37,409 nucleotides of DNA from Bacteroidales bacterium (GCA_028724885.1 JAQYTJ010000042.1:1-37409), one strand, 5' to 3'; counted from the stretch's first letter, positions 18,408-28,180 are shown. Numbers and translations are program-made. The notes: generated from the letters alone by a model not told the origin.

Positions 18408-19246
18408 TACTTTTCCTCGTTATTCATTCTCGAGCGTAAATCCACCAGCCTTTTTCTAAGCTGCTGATTTTCAGCGGTTATCTCGGATATCCCATCGTTC
18501 AGCTCGGAAAGCTGGTCATCGCCATCAAAAGCATACGTGTATTTCTTGTTGGACGACCTATATGCATCAAGGCCAGACAGCATCTTGTAAATGGGGTTCA
18601 CATAATATGCCAACACGAAGAAAAGCAGCATCATTATCAGAAGCAGCCCGATGCCGACAGCTACCGAGCCTGGAATGATGCTCCTGTAAAAACCCCGCTG
18701 GAATGTCTGGGAGTTTTTTTTCAGCTCACCGTACATCACGCCAGCAAGGTTATCTATGTCTCTGGACAGCCTTTTGAAACGAGGCTGCAGACGGTCGAAA
18801 TACCAAGTCCTTGTGTCAATGAAATCGGAGAGCATCACATCGTTCAATTCAAGCGATGTAAGCATGTATGCTGAGTACGAATACACCACCGAATCTGCCA
18901 GAGGCTGCATATCAATGCTCGTAAGGGATTTCCTAAGCGAATCGCAATGGCTCATGAATGCCTTCTGATGCATTTCGGGAAGTCTTGTCAGAGAGGAATC
19001 CCCGATGGCAGAAAGAATCGCCAGGTTGTAGGAATTGCTCACTTCTGAGAGCTGCTGGGCCATGTTTATGCTCTTCACGTTCTCAGCGATCAGTTCCGAG
19101 ACGTAATTGCTCATCCTATCATATTCCAAAATTGAGATGACACTAGAAACCAGCAAGCAGACAGCGATCGCCAGCAGGCTGAGCGTGAGCTTCATCCTCA
19201 TGGACAACTTCCTGTTCCGGAACCTTTCAAAGACTCTCTTGAACAT
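18407..19246 (-). CDS. Two-helix membrane protein with periplasmic helical domain and HAMP-like tail
   Basis: The 279-residue protein has one membrane segment at about 18-40 (LTLSLLAIAVCLLVSSVISIL) and a second at about 192-215 (VAVGIGLLLIMMLLFFVLAYY). Between them lie about 150 mostly helical residues like a four-helix-bundle sensor. After the second helix comes a HAMP-like NPIYKMLSGLDAYRSS and a coiled-coil tail (ELNDGISEITAENQQLRKRL). No kinase, cyclase or methyl-accepting domain follows, so it looks like the input half of a sensor. It is the first gene of the five-gene operon and overlaps trkH by TAATG, which suggests a link to potassium transport. GAGGA lies directly before its ATG. Confidence 0.85.
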   Translation of the reverse strand: MFKRVFERFRNRKLSMRMKLTLSLLAIAVCLLVSSVISILEYDRMSNYVSELIAENVKSINMAQQLSEVSNSYNLAILSAIGDSSLTRLPEMHQKAFMSHCDSLRKSLTSIDMQPLADSVVYSYSAYMLTSLELNDVMLSDFIDTRTWYFDRLQPRFKRLSRDIDNLAGVMYGELKKNSQTFQRGFYRSIIPGSVAVGIGLLLIMMLLFFVLAYYVNPIYKMLSGLDAYRSSNKKYTYAFDGDDQLSELNDGISEITAENQQLRKRLVDLRSRMNNEEK

Positions 19247-19269
19247 TCCTCATAATTTCTTATAAAATA

Positions 19270-19277
19270 CAAATATA
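19270..19277 (-). promoter_or_regulatory. -7 promoter element of the trkH operon
   Basis: The minus strand reads TATATTTG, an exact TAnnTTTG match, 23 bases before the first ATG of the operon. It is divergent to the rimP promoter about 40 bp away. Confidence 0.7.
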
Positions 19278-19314
19278 ATAATTCTTATGGTTTTCATATT
19301 TTACAAAATATCTT

Positions 19315-19322
19315 TATATTTG
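19315..19322 (+). promoter_or_regulatory. -7 promoter element of the rimP-nusA-infB operon
   Basis: TATATTTG is an exact consensus match. The expected transcript start near 19329 puts the whole hairpin at 19335-19365 in the leader RNA. Confidence 0.7.
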
Positions 19323-19334
19323 CATTCGTTGCGT

Positions 19335-19370
19335 GAGATAGGGGACGGCGAGCGTCTCCTATCTTTTTTT
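19335..19370 (+). promoter_or_regulatory. Terminator-like hairpin (candidate attenuator) in the rimP leader
   Basis: GATAGGGGACG (19337-19347) pairs with CGTCTCCTATC (19353-19363) over 11 bp with one G-T pair and a 5-base GCGAG loop, and the outer bases extend it slightly. Seven T residues follow (19364-19370), then GAGGA (19371-19375) and ATG at 19380. This has the shape of an intrinsic terminator between the operon promoter and its first gene. NusA, encoded in the operon, acts at such sites, so autoregulated attenuation is a reasonable inference. Confidence 0.7.
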
Positions 19371-19379
19371 GAGGACAAA

Positions 19380-19865
19380 ATGAAACGAGAAGAAATACTT
19401 GACAGAATGCAGGAAAAAGTGGCCGAGCGTGGCTGCTTCATAGTAGATTCGGAAATAGGCAAAGACGAGGACATCACTCTCACCATCGACAAAGAGAATG
19501 GTTCCGTGAGCCTGGAAGATTGCGAAGCCATTAACGACGCTTTCCTAGCAGTCTTTGACAAAGACATCCAGGACTATTCGCTAACTGTCACTTCCGCGGG
19601 CCTAGATCAGCCTTTCAAAGTGCTGAAACAATTCCAGAAAGCAATTGGCTCACAAGTAGAAGTGAGGCTGCGGAACGGCAAAAAGATCATAGGACTGCTC
19701 TCCGATGCTACGAAAGAAGGCATCACGTTGAGATATTCATTGAAAGAGACCGTTGAGGGGAAGAAGAGAAAGGTAATGGTGGAACACGAGGAGATATTCA
19801 GAATGGAGGATATGAATTCAGTGATGCCTCATATCGTATTCGAGAAAAAGACAAAGAATAAATAA
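19380..19865 (+). CDS. rimP: Ribosome maturation factor RimP
   Basis: RimP helps assemble the 30S ribosomal subunit. The start at 19380 (MKREEILDRMQEKVAERG, 161 residues) is preceded by GAGGA and fits the family; an upstream frame from 19287 would run through the promoter and the leader hairpin. Visible RimP segments are CFIVDSEIGKDEDITLTID, LEDCEAINDAF, YSLTVTSAGLDQPFK (the conserved V-S-S-P-G-like turn, here VTSAGL) and an SH3-like C-terminal part with VEVRLRNGKKIIGLLSDA. It is the first gene of the operon with nusA, two bases upstream. Confidence 0.95.
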   Translation: MKREEILDRMQEKVAERGCFIVDSEIGKDEDITLTIDKENGSVSLEDCEAINDAFLAVFDKDIQDYSLTVTSAGLDQPFKVLKQFQKAIGSQVEVRLRNGKKIIGLLSDATKEGITLRYSLKETVEGKKRKVMVEHEEIFRMEDMNSVMPHIVFEKKTKNK

Positions 19866-19867
19866 AT

Positions 19868-21133
19868 ATGGAAAAGAAAGATGAAGTAACGCTCATTGAT
19901 GCGTTCAAAGACTTCAAGGAAGAAAAGAATATCGACCGCCCTGTGATGATGGGCGTTCTGAAGGATGTGTTCCTCACCCAGATTGCAAAGACTTATGGAT
20001 CTGCGGACAATTTCGACGTAATCATCAATGTGGACAAGGGGGACTGCGAGATTTACCAGAATTTCGAAGTAGTGGAAGATGTCGAGAACCCGAACACGCA
20101 GATTACAGTAGATCAAATCAAAGCCGAGACTGGCGATGACGACTATGAAATAGGCGATGTCTACACGAAGAAAATACTGCTTTCTTCTTTTGGCAGGAGG
20201 GGCATCCTGAATATAAGGCAGAACCTTCAGGGAAGGATAATGGATATCGACAAGGCCAATGTTTTCAAGAAATATTCCGATAAGGTAGGAGATATTTTCT
20301 CTGGCGAGATTTACCAGACATGGTCAAAAGAATCTATCCTTCTCGATGACGATAGCAACGAACTGCATCTACCTAAAACTGAGCAGATTCCTGGCGAGAG
20401 GTTCAAAAAAGGCGACACCATCAGAGCCATCATCAAGAATGTCGAGATGAAAAACAACACCACGCCTTACATCACTCTATCGAGAACATCTAACGAATTC
20501 CTCGAGAAACTGTTCGAGCAGGAAGTCCCTGAAATCTTTGATGGCCTTATCACGATCAAGAAGGTTGTACGCATCCCTGGCGAAAGGGCTAAGGTTGCCG
20601 TGGAGTCTTACGACGAGAGGATCGATCCTATCGGGGCCTGCATTGGCGTGAAAGGGTCTAGAATCATAGGAATAGTTCGCGAGCTTCGTAACGAGAACAT
20701 AGACGTGCTGCAGTGGACGAACAACACTCAGCTCCTCATCCAGAGGGCGCTCAGCCCTGCTAGGGTTTCTTCAATAGATCTTGGCAAGTCGGATGAAGAC
20801 AAGATAAAGGTTTACATGCTGCCAGACGAAGTGAAAAAAGGCATCGGGCGCGGTGGGTGCAACATCAAACTGGCAGGAATGCTCGTTGGCCGCGAGATAG
20901 AGGTCTGGAGAGAGCTTCCAAAAGATGAAGCCGAGGACGAGGAGGATGTTCTTCTCAGCGAGTTCAGCAACGAAATTGACCAGTGGGTCATCGGTCGCCT
21001 GGAAGCCATCGGATGCGACACAGCGAAAAGCGTGCTGGCTTTTTCGCCTGAAGACATCGCAAAAAGAGCCGATCTTGAAGATGAGACCGTAGCAGAGGTG
21101 TTCAAGATTCTGAGGGCAGAATTCGAAGACTAA
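19868..21133 (+). CDS. nusA: Transcription termination/antitermination factor NusA
   Basis: NusA binds RNA polymerase and nascent RNA and modulates pausing and termination. The 421-residue protein has the N-terminal polymerase-binding domain (to about 130), an S1 domain (GDIFSGEIYQTW..., about 138-205) and two KH domains with RIPGERAKVAV, DPIGACIGVKGSRI, VRELRNENIDVLQW and IGRGGCNIKLAGMLVGREI. A short acidic tail follows. It lacks the two acidic C-terminal repeats of E. coli NusA (495 residues), as is usual outside gammaproteobacteria. It sits between rimP and infB, the classic arrangement. Confidence 0.97.
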   Translation: MEKKDEVTLIDAFKDFKEEKNIDRPVMMGVLKDVFLTQIAKTYGSADNFDVIINVDKGDCEIYQNFEVVEDVENPNTQITVDQIKAETGDDDYEIGDVYTKKILLSSFGRRGILNIRQNLQGRIMDIDKANVFKKYSDKVGDIFSGEIYQTWSKESILLDDDSNELHLPKTEQIPGERFKKGDTIRAIIKNVEMKNNTTPYITLSRTSNEFLEKLFEQEVPEIFDGLITIKKVVRIPGERAKVAVESYDERIDPIGACIGVKGSRIIGIVRELRNENIDVLQWTNNTQLLIQRALSPARVSSIDLGKSDEDKIKVYMLPDEVKKGIGRGGCNIKLAGMLVGREIEVWRELPKDEAEDEEDVLLSEFSNEIDQWVIGRLEAIGCDTAKSVLAFSPEDIAKRADLEDETVAEVFKILRAEFED

Positions 21134-21179
21134 AAGTTTCGAAAATATATTAAATGAATAAACTTAGGGGTTAGTAATA

Positions 21180-24032
21180 ATGGGTGAAATAAGACTAAAC
21201 AAAATCATCAGGAAGTATAACATCGGAATTCAGAATCTGGTAGAGTTTCTGAAGACTAAAGGCGTGGAGGTAGAAGAAAACCCGAACGTTAAGATTCCCG
21301 ATGAATATCTTCCTGACATTGAGAAGCAGTTCGGGAAGGATCTTGCGGACAAGGAAGCTTCGGAGAAGGTGGACATTAAGCTTACGGAGATCATAGAGAG
21401 ATCTCGTCGCAAGCAAGAAGAGGCCCAGGAAGATGAAGAGGAGACTGTACAGGAAACTGTAATCAAGAGCAATGTTTTTTCTTCTATTCCAATAAAAGAA
21501 GAACCGGAAATTGAGAAAAAAACAGAACCGGAACCTGTTCCGGAGCCTGTTCCTGTTCCAGAGCCGGAACCTGCACCTGTTCCAGAGCCGGAGCCGGTAC
21601 CTGTTCCAGAGCCGGAACCGGAAATTGCTCCAGAACCAGTGAAAGAGGAACCAGCTCCAGCAGCTGAAGAACCAATTAAAGCCGCTCCCGTACAAACCCC
21701 TGCGGAAGCCGCTCCCGAAGTTCATAAAGCATTTACAAAGCATGAGAAGAAGCTGGCTGCCGCAAACAAGCAGAAAGAGGAACACAAAGCATTCAAGCAC
21801 AAGGAAAAGATAAAGGTCGATAAATCAGAACAGGCTAATTCTGTGGCGGATGTAGAAGAGAAATTGCCCGGATTCAAGGTGCTAGGGAAGATCGATATGT
21901 CGCAATTCGAGAAAAAGAGCGTAAAGAAACGTGAGAGAATTGCTAAGGGAAGCCAGAAAGTGGATGTGGATAAAGAAGGTAAGAATGCCGATAACAGTTC
22001 CCGCAAGAACAAGAAAAAGGATGCCCGCGCTCAAGATCAAGGCAAGGGAGGAAGAAGGCGCAATCGCAGCCAAGACCGTTTCAAGCCTGCTATGACTGAA
22101 GAAGAGCAGGAGGCATTGCAGAAAGAGATTCAGAAGCAGGTGAAGGAAACCTATGCCAAGATGAACGAGAGCAAGAAGGGCAACAATTTCGGAGCGAAAT
22201 ACAGAAAGGAGAAGAGGGAGCAGGCTGCTGCCAGAACTCAAGAGGAGATGGCTCAGGAAATGGCCGATAAGAAAGTCCTGAAGGTTACCGAATTCGTGAC
22301 TGTGAATGACCTTGCGATTCTCATGAACAACACTCCTGTGAACGAAGTCATCAAGGCCTGCATGGATCTGGGCCTCATGGTTTCAATCAACCAAAGGCTC
22401 GACGCAGAAGCTCTGGTGCTTGTCGCAGAACAGTTCGGCTACAAAGTCGAATTCGTGACTGCCGACCTCACAGAAGAACTTGATGATAACAAAAAGAATG
22501 ATAACGAAGAAGATCTTGTTCCTAGACCGCCAATCATCACTGTGATGGGCCACGTAGATCATGGCAAGACTTCTCTGCTGGACTATATTCGTAAATCGAA
22601 TGTCATAGCCGGCGAGGCAGGAGGAATAACGCAGCATATCGGCGCCTACAACGTCGTGCTTCCTAAAGGACGTAGGATTACATTCCTCGACACTCCTGGC
22701 CATGAAGCTTTCACTGCCATGCGAGCCAGAGGAGCTCAGCTCACCGACCTTGCTATAATCATCATAGCCGCCGATGATGCAGTAATGCCTCAGACAATAG
22801 AAGCCATCAACCATGCTCAAGCAGCCGGCGTGCCAATGGTGTTCGCAATAAACAAAATCGACAAGCCAGGGGCACAACCGGAGAAAATCTACCAGCAGCT
22901 GGCCCAAATGAATATTCTTACTGAGAACTGGGGTGGCAAATACCAGTGCCAGGAAATCTCGGCCAAGAAAGGTATCAACGTAGACAAACTGTTGGAGAAA
23001 GTGCTTCTTGAAACCGACCTGCTAGACCTTAAAGCAAACCCTAAAAAGAACGGCGTAGGTGCAGTCATTGAGTCGTCCCTAGATAAGGGCCGCGGCTACC
23101 TGGCTACAGTACTCGTACAAGATGGCACATTAAGGCAGGGCGACATGGTTCTCAGCGGCAGTTATTACGGACGCGTTAAGGCTATGTTCAATGAACGTGG
23201 TCAGAAAGTCCAAGAAGCAAGCCCTTCAACTCCTGTCTCTATACTAGGGCTTAACGGAGCGCCTAGCGCAGGCGACAAGTTCAACGTAATGGATGACGAG
23301 AAGGAAGCTAAAGCCATCGCGAACAGACGCGAGCAGCTGCTCAGAATCCAGGGCATCAAGACTCAGAAGCACATGACCCTGGAAGAGATAGGGCGCAGGA
23401 TCGCCATCGGAAACTTCAAGGAACTGAATGTTATCGTCAAAGGAGACGTCGATGGCTCTGTGGAAGCCCTGTCCGACTCCCTGATCAAACTTTCCACCGA
23501 GCAGGTGCGCGTAAACGTCATCCATAAGGCAGTCGGTGCGATTTCAGAGTCAGACGTGATTCTGGCGGAAGCCTCCGACGCAGTCATCATAGGCTTCCAG
23601 GTGCGTCCTTCTTCCGATGCTCGCAAGGCTGCAGATGATCAAGGAATCGAGATCCGTCTGTACTCAGTAATCTACGATGCCATCAACGATGTCAAGGATG
23701 GCATCGAAGGTATGCTGGAGCCTATAAAGAAAGAGGAAATTACTGGCACTGCCGACGTTAAGCAAACATTCAAGATCTCCAAGGTAGGAACCATCGCAGG
23801 GTGCCTTGTCATAGATGGCAAGATAGCGAAGACTTCTCATTGCAGGCTCATCCGCGACGGCATCGTGGTTTATTCTGGCGAACTCGCTTCCCTTAAGCGA
23901 GGCAAAGATGATGCGAAGGAAGTTTCTGCTGGCATGGAATGCGGAATCGGCATTGATAAGTTCAACGATATCAAAATCGGCGACCAGATAGAAGCCTACA
24001 CTATCACCGAGGTGAAACAGACTCTGGACTAA
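21180..24032 (+). CDS. infB: Translation initiation factor IF-2
   Basis: IF-2 is the GTPase that places fMet-tRNA on the 30S subunit. The 950-residue protein has an N-terminal IF2_N-like motif ([22 protein letters not shown]), a long low-complexity linker with Pro-Glu-Pro repeats (about 115-165) and lysine-rich segments, a second IF2_N block near 360-410, and the G domain with GHVDHGKT (about 457), [17 protein letters not shown] and [12 protein letters not shown] (about 558). Domains II-IV follow, ending in [17 protein letters not shown]. The operon ends at a terminator 29 bp downstream. Confidence 0.98.
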   Translation: MGEIRLNKIIRKYNIGIQNLVEFLKTKGVEVEENPNVKIPDEYLPDIEKQFGKDLADKEASEKVDIKLTEIIERSRRKQEEAQEDEEETVQETVIKSNVFSSIPIKEEPEIEKKTEPEPVPEPVPVPEPEPAPVPEPEPVPVPEPEPEIAPEPVKEEPAPAAEEPIKAAPVQTPAEAAPEVHKAFTKHEKKLAAANKQKEEHKAFKHKEKIKVDKSEQANSVADVEEKLPGFKVLGKIDMSQFEKKSVKKRERIAKGSQKVDVDKEGKNADNSSRKNKKKDARAQDQGKGGRRRNRSQDRFKPAMTEEEQEALQKEIQKQVKETYAKMNESKKGNNFGAKYRKEKREQAAARTQEEMAQEMADKKVLKVTEFVTVNDLAILMNNTPVNEVIKACMDLGLMVSINQRLDAEALVLVAEQFGYKVEFVTADLTEELDDNKKNDNEEDLVPRPPIITVMGHVDHGKTSLLDYIRKSNVIAGEAGGITQHIGAYNVVLPKGRRITFLDTPGHEAFTAMRARGAQLTDLAIIIIAADDAVMPQTIEAINHAQAAGVPMVFAINKIDKPGAQPEKIYQQLAQMNILTENWGGKYQCQEISAKKGINVDKLLEKVLLETDLLDLKANPKKNGVGAVIESSLDKGRGYLATVLVQDGTLRQGDMVLSGSYYGRVKAMFNERGQKVQEASPSTPVSILGLNGAPSAGDKFNVMDDEKEAKAIANRREQLLRIQGIKTQKHMTLEEIGRRIAIGNFKELNVIVKGDVDGSVEALSDSLIKLSTEQVRVNVIHKAVGAISESDVILAEASDAVIIGFQVRPSSDARKAADDQGIEIRLYSVIYDAINDVKDGIEGMLEPIKKEEITGTADVKQTFKISKVGTIAGCLVIDGKIAKTSHCRLIRDGIVVYSGELASLKRGKDDAKEVSAGMECGIGIDKFNDIKIGDQIEAYTITEVKQTLD
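21520..21650 (+). repeat. Degenerate Pro-Glu codon repeats inside infB
   Basis: Units built on CCTGTTCCAGAGCCGGAA-type sequence are repeated several times and encode alternating PVPEPEP runs. The purity of the repeats suggests recent slippage changes in linker length. Confidence 0.75.
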
Positions 24033-24060
24033 TTCTGAATATACGTATTTATTTAAAAGT

Positions 24061-24092
24061 TGGCTCGGGGAATGTTCCTGAGCCATTTTTTT
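24061..24092 (+). terminator. Rho-independent terminator of rimP-nusA-infB
   Basis: TGGCTC (24061-24066) pairs with GAGCCA (24080-24085), extended inward by G-C and G-T pairs around an ATG loop, and is followed by seven T residues (24086-24092). Confidence 0.85.
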
Positions 24093-24158
24093 GAGCCTCC
24101 ATTAAAAATTTAAAAGAATTTTTTTATAACTTTAAACTCTTGGTTTAGTACATAGTGT

Positions 24159-25241
24159 ATGGACATTAATTTTTTCTTGGAAATACTGGGCATAAACTCG
24201 ACTTCAGGAAATGAGCGCCGGCTGTCAGAATTCCTGAAAGAGAGGTTGCCATTTTATATCCCAGCGAAGAAATTCCATGATTTCAGAGTTTTCGAACAGA
24301 AGGTGGATGAAAGTTCAATGAACCTGCTGCTAGACTGGTCTGGGACAGGGCATCCTGAATATGTCTTCTGCACGCACATGGACACAGTCCCACCTTACAT
24401 AAAGCCAATCCTCAGCTTAGTAAAGAAAGGAGACAGGCTTCCTGACGGCAAAATTGCTGAGCAAGATGACACATTGATTACCGGAAGGGGAAGCTGCGAT
24501 GCAAAAGGGCAGATGTTCACCATGCTGAATGCTGCAATAGGGCTTGTTGAAGACGGGTTCAGTAATATTGGGGTTTTGCTGGTTTCTGGGGAGGAAACAG
24601 GATCTTACGGAGCAAAGGCATGGAGCAGAGAAATGCCCGGGGGAAAATTCGTACTCGTCGGCGAGCCTACCGACAATAAAATGATATCAGCCTCGAAAGG
24701 CACTAAGCAGCACGGACTCACTTTCTTCGGCAAACCATGCCATTCAGGCTATCCTGAGCATGGGAAAAGCGCAATCGACATATTCGTGGACTTCGTGAAC
24801 AGGCTCAGGCAGGTAGAGTTCCCGGATGATCCTGTTCTTGGCAAGACTACCTGGAACATTGGCGAGCTACGCAGCGACAATCCCCACAACGTACTGAGTC
24901 CTGAAATTAGCTTCCGAATATATTTCCGCACGACTTTCGCCACCGAGTCACTGATAGACAATGCCTTACTGAGCATATGCCCACCTTCGGCTACTATAAA
25001 CTCATACGGTGGGGACGACCCTAAGGAATATTTCCACGACGTGCCAGGTATCGCTACCCAGATTAGCTGTTTCGGCAGCGATGCTCCTAGGCTCACAAAA
25101 TTCCAGAAGAAAGCGATTTACGGCCCTGGATCAATTCTCACAGCACACACCGAAAACGAATACGTCCTCCTCTCGGACATCCTCTCTGCTGCGCAAATCG
25201 AGAAGAAGATATTAAAATATGCGATAGACGACAAAATTTAG
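24159..25241 (+). CDS. dapE: M20-family metallohydrolase, probable succinyl-diaminopimelate desuccinylase
   Basis: The 360-residue protein carries the two-zinc M20 centre: His73 and Asp75 in CTHMDTVP, Asp114 in GRGSCDAKGQ, Glu145/Glu146 in SGEETGSYGAK, Glu169 in VGEPTD, and a late His (about 335) in LTAHTENEYV. By sequence alone ArgE (acetylornithine deacetylase), DapE and related amidohydrolases cannot be told apart. The context favours DapE: it is 7 bp upstream of lysC in a row with dapB, dapA, dapD and dapF, and DapD creates the need for a desuccinylase. DapE hydrolyses N-succinyl-LL-diaminopimelate to succinate and LL-diaminopimelate. The symbol is therefore an inference from context. Confidence 0.75.
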   Translation: MDINFFLEILGINSTSGNERRLSEFLKERLPFYIPAKKFHDFRVFEQKVDESSMNLLLDWSGTGHPEYVFCTHMDTVPPYIKPILSLVKKGDRLPDGKIAEQDDTLITGRGSCDAKGQMFTMLNAAIGLVEDGFSNIGVLLVSGEETGSYGAKAWSREMPGGKFVLVGEPTDNKMISASKGTKQHGLTFFGKPCHSGYPEHGKSAIDIFVDFVNRLRQVEFPDDPVLGKTTWNIGELRSDNPHNVLSPEISFRIYFRTTFATESLIDNALLSICPPSATINSYGGDDPKEYFHDVPGIATQISCFGSDAPRLTKFQKKAIYGPGSILTAHTENEYVLLSDILSAAQIEKKILKYAIDDKI

Positions 25242-25248
25242 AAGAATT

Positions 25249-26598
25249 ATGATTGTAATGAAGTTTGGCGGCACCTCCGTACAAGATGAGGAAGCCATCC
25301 GCAGAGTAATCTCAATTGTCAGCGGGCGGCTGAGCCAGCACCCTCTGGTCGTAGTTTCCGCTCTTTCCAAGGTCACGAGGCTGCTTGGCGAGATTGCGAC
25401 TGAAGCCGAAGCGCAACACGAAGAAAAAGTAAGGGAACTGCTCCGACAGCTGTCCGAAAGGCATTTCAGCCTAGCGAAAGCATTGCTAAGCAGTAATCCT
25501 AGCCTGCTGGACAAGTGCCTGAAAGAAGTAAGGAAACATATTCAGGGATTAGAGACATTCGTCGGCGGAGTCTGCCAAATAGGAGAACTCTCACCAAGAA
25601 GCCACGCCAGAGTGATTTCAACGGGCGAAATCCTTTCCTCAACCATCATATCATGCGCATTCAACGCCGAAGGAATATCCTGTAAGTGGATAGATGCCAG
25701 GCGAATGGTCACCACGGACGACAACTACCTGAACGCTCGTCCAGACATAAGCGTGACTGAAGCAAACGTCAAGCGAATCATCGGTCTAGAATCCAATGGC
25801 ACTGACATAATCTTGACGCAGGGTTTCGTTGCCTCAACCGCTGCAGGAGCCACTTCCGTCCTGGGTTTTGAAGGTTCAGACTACTCCGCAGCAATCTTCG
25901 GAATGGCATTGGATGCTGAAAGAGTCGAGATTTGGACTGACGTGGATGGAATCAGAACCACGGACCCTAGGTTTCTCGATGGCACGAAGAAAATCGATGC
26001 GATTTCCTACGAAGAGGCTGCCGAGATGGCAGCGATGGGGGCGAGGGTTCTGCATCCGCTTACTATCGAGCCAGCTAGGCAGAAGAATATTCCGATACTG
26101 GTGCTGAATTCGAAGAATCCGAGCTGCGAGGGCACCGTGGTGGAGCGAAGCGACGAAACCCCAGATGGGCCGAAAGCTGTTTCTTCGAGGAACAACATAC
26201 TATTCATAAAGATAGAGACTCAGCAGCTGCTTGGGGTAACGAATATCCTAGGCGGCGTGATGGAAGCACTCTATTCTAGGAAAATTCCCGTTATCATCGC
26301 TGAGGCTACCGAATCGGAAGTCGGCCTAATCATACAAGAAGAATTCTACGGACTCAGGGAGGCTCTTGAATCTATTTCTAAATGGGCTAGGGTGACAGTT
26401 TTCCGAGACAAAGCACTGATTTCCGTAATCGGACGAGGCGTAGTAACGGTTAAAGGCCTAGGAGACAAGGTGCTGATGGCGGCAGGCAGAGTCTATCTAG
26501 CGAATGTCAGCGCCAACATGCTCAGCACCAACTATGTAATAGACAACGAGAAATTGCAGGACACGCTGAAGGTACTTCATGAATATGTTTTTGCTTAA
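25249..26598 (+). CDS. lysC: Aspartate kinase, monofunctional
   Basis: Aspartate kinase makes aspartyl phosphate, the first step to lysine, diaminopimelate, threonine and methionine. The 449-residue protein begins MIVMKFGGTSVQ with the kinase KFGGTS motif; ATG 25258 is an alternative start. Other kinase segments are STGEILSS, TQGFVAST, LGFEGSDYSAA and IWTDVDGIRTTDPR. Two ACT-type domains follow (about 310-449), the part that usually senses lysine or threonine. There is no homoserine dehydrogenase domain, unlike the ThrA fusion. Its place among dap genes suggests a lysine/diaminopimelate-dedicated isoenzyme. Confidence 0.96.
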   Translation: MIVMKFGGTSVQDEEAIRRVISIVSGRLSQHPLVVVSALSKVTRLLGEIATEAEAQHEEKVRELLRQLSERHFSLAKALLSSNPSLLDKCLKEVRKHIQGLETFVGGVCQIGELSPRSHARVISTGEILSSTIISCAFNAEGISCKWIDARRMVTTDDNYLNARPDISVTEANVKRIIGLESNGTDIILTQGFVASTAAGATSVLGFEGSDYSAAIFGMALDAERVEIWTDVDGIRTTDPRFLDGTKKIDAISYEEAAEMAAMGARVLHPLTIEPARQKNIPILVLNSKNPSCEGTVVERSDETPDGPKAVSSRNNILFIKIETQQLLGVTNILGGVMEALYSRKIPVIIAEATESEVGLIIQEEFYGLREALESISKWARVTVFRDKALISVIGRGVVTVKGLGDKVLMAAGRVYLANVSANMLSTNYVIDNEKLQDTLKVLHEYVFA

Positions 26599-26613
26599 TT
26601 TGGAATATTCACT

Positions 26614-27294
26614 ATGATAAAGGTCGTATTAAGTGGTTATGGCAGGATGGGGCACATGATAGAGGAAGTACTTCATTCCAAGGAAATTGAGTGCGCCGCC
26701 AAAAGCGAGAATATTCAGGAGACTGCCCCTGCCCTAGCTAATGAATGCGTCTGCATAGATTTCACCACGCCAGACGCATTCCGCTCAAACTATCGCTTCA
26801 TCGCCGAGCATTTCAAGGCCGCCGTCATTGGCACCACCGGCTGGAATGATATTAGGGAAGAGGTAAAGGAATATTTCGCTTCCTGCGGCACGCCTATGAT
26901 ATACTCCTCGAACTATTCGGTGGGGGTAAATGTCTTTTCTGCAGCCGTAGAGCTAATTTCCAAGTACTTAGGGGCTGCCGGAGGGTACGCTCCATACATA
27001 GTCGAGAAGCACCATATTCATAAATTGGACGCTCCTAGCGGCACTGCCAAATCCCTAGCTGCGGTAGTTGTGAAAGAAATGAATGTTACTCCTAGCGTTG
27101 CCTCCGCCCGCGTCGGAGAGCTGGCCGGCACTCACACAGTTGGCTTCGAAGGTGTGAATGACCGCATCACCGTGGAACACGAGGCGTTTTCCCGCAAGGG
27201 TTTCGCAGAAGGAGCTGTAATGGCAGCGCAGATGACGGAAGGCCTCAGCGGAGTTCATGAATTCAAGGAACTGTTCTTTAATAAGTTGAAGTAA
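26614..27294 (+). CDS. dapB: 4-hydroxy-tetrahydrodipicolinate reductase
   Basis: DapB reduces hydroxy-tetrahydrodipicolinate to tetrahydrodipicolinate with NAD(P)H. The 226-residue protein is shorter than the E. coli enzyme (273), as in other Bacteroidota. The nucleotide-binding motif is VVLSGYGRMGHMI (4-16), with IDFTTPDA and IGTTGWND following. The catalytic block is EKHHIHKLDAPSGTAK, with His133/134 and Lys137. It lies 15 bp after lysC and one base before dapA. Confidence 0.96.
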   Translation: MIKVVLSGYGRMGHMIEEVLHSKEIECAAKSENIQETAPALANECVCIDFTTPDAFRSNYRFIAEHFKAAVIGTTGWNDIREEVKEYFASCGTPMIYSSNYSVGVNVFSAAVELISKYLGAAGGYAPYIVEKHHIHKLDAPSGTAKSLAAVVVKEMNVTPSVASARVGELAGTHTVGFEGVNDRITVEHEAFSRKGFAEGAVMAAQMTEGLSGVHEFKELFFNKLK

Positions 27295-27295
27295 T

Positions 27296-28180
27296 ATGGA
27301 AAAATTATTGAAAGGCTGCGGAACGGCTCTGGCAACACCGTTTAAGAATGGCGCAGTTGATTTTGACTCATACAAAAAACTGGTCAGGCGACAGGCAGAG
27401 GCCGGAATCCACTTTCTTGTCCCCCTAGGATCTACGGCTGAGACTCCTTGCCTCAGTGATGAGGAAAAGGTCGAGCTTCTGCGCATCACTCGCGAAGAAT
27501 TTCATTCAAAACCTGTCGTGGCAGGGGCCGGTTCAAACTCATTGGATGCCACAGTAAAGACTATCACGCTTTTGGAGCCGTTGAACCCAGATGCATTCCT
27601 AATCGTCGTGCCTTTCTACAACAAGCCGACTCAGGAAGGGATTTATGAATATTTCTCTGCGGTGGCGGCATCCACTTCCAAGCCTATCGTTATGTACAAC
27701 GTGCCCGGCAGGACAGGAACGAACATGAAGGTCGCTACTGCATTGAAGCTTGCTCGGGAGGTGAAGAACATCATAGCAGTCAAAGAGGCATCGGGCGACC
27801 TGAAACAGATCGAGAGAATAATCTCTGAAGCTCCTTCGGATTTCAGCGTCCTAAGCGGAAATGACGACCAGACCTTCCCTATCATGGCGTGCGGCGGAGA
27901 CGGAGTCATTTCAGTTGCTTCCAACGCAGCACCATCGCAAATGGTCTCTTTCGTGAACGCTGCGCTCTCTGGTGACTGGGAGAAGGCACGCGAATGGAAT
28001 TACAGACTTCTGGACCTCTTCGACAATTGCTTCGTGGAGAGCAACCCGATTCCAGTTAAGGCCGGCTTGGCCGCCTTGGGTCTTTGCTCGGCACAGATGC
28101 GTCTGCCGCTCACCGAGGCCACTGAGCAGACAAAGAAAATAATGAAAGCTACTCTGGATGTCCTAAACGTCAAGTCATGA
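27296..28180 (+). CDS. dapA: 4-hydroxy-tetrahydrodipicolinate synthase
   Basis: DapA condenses pyruvate with aspartate semialdehyde. The 294-residue protein has GTALATPF near the N-terminus, PLGSTAETPCLS, where the active-site Thr47 lies, Tyr134 in MYNVPGRTG, and the Schiff-base Lys163 in IIAVKEASGDL. The usual GTTGE is changed to GSTAE here. Its stop overlaps the dapD start as ATGA (28177-28180), indicating coupled translation. Confidence 0.97.
   Translation: MEKLLKGCGTALATPFKNGAVDFDSYKKLVRRQAEAGIHFLVPLGSTAETPCLSDEEKVELLRITREEFHSKPVVAGAGSNSLDATVKTITLLEPLNPDAFLIVVPFYNKPTQEGIYEYFSAVAASTSKPIVMYNVPGRTGTNMKVATALKLAREVKNIIAVKEASGDLKQIERIISEAPSDFSVLSGNDDQTFPIMACGGDGVISVASNAAPSQMVSFVNAALSGDWEKAREWNYRLLDLFDNCFVESNPIPVKAGLAALGLCSAQMRLPLTEATEQTKKIMKATLDVLNVKS

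Noticed and set aside
21520..21650. Regular repeats that might suggest a CRISPR array
   Set aside because: They are in-frame codon repeats of IF-2 without spacers. No CRISPR array or cas gene was seen in the window.
21195..21800. Long minus-strand frame of 201 codons opposite infB
   Set aside because: Its Arg/Phe/Trp-rich repeats are the reverse reading of the Pro-Glu linker of IF-2.
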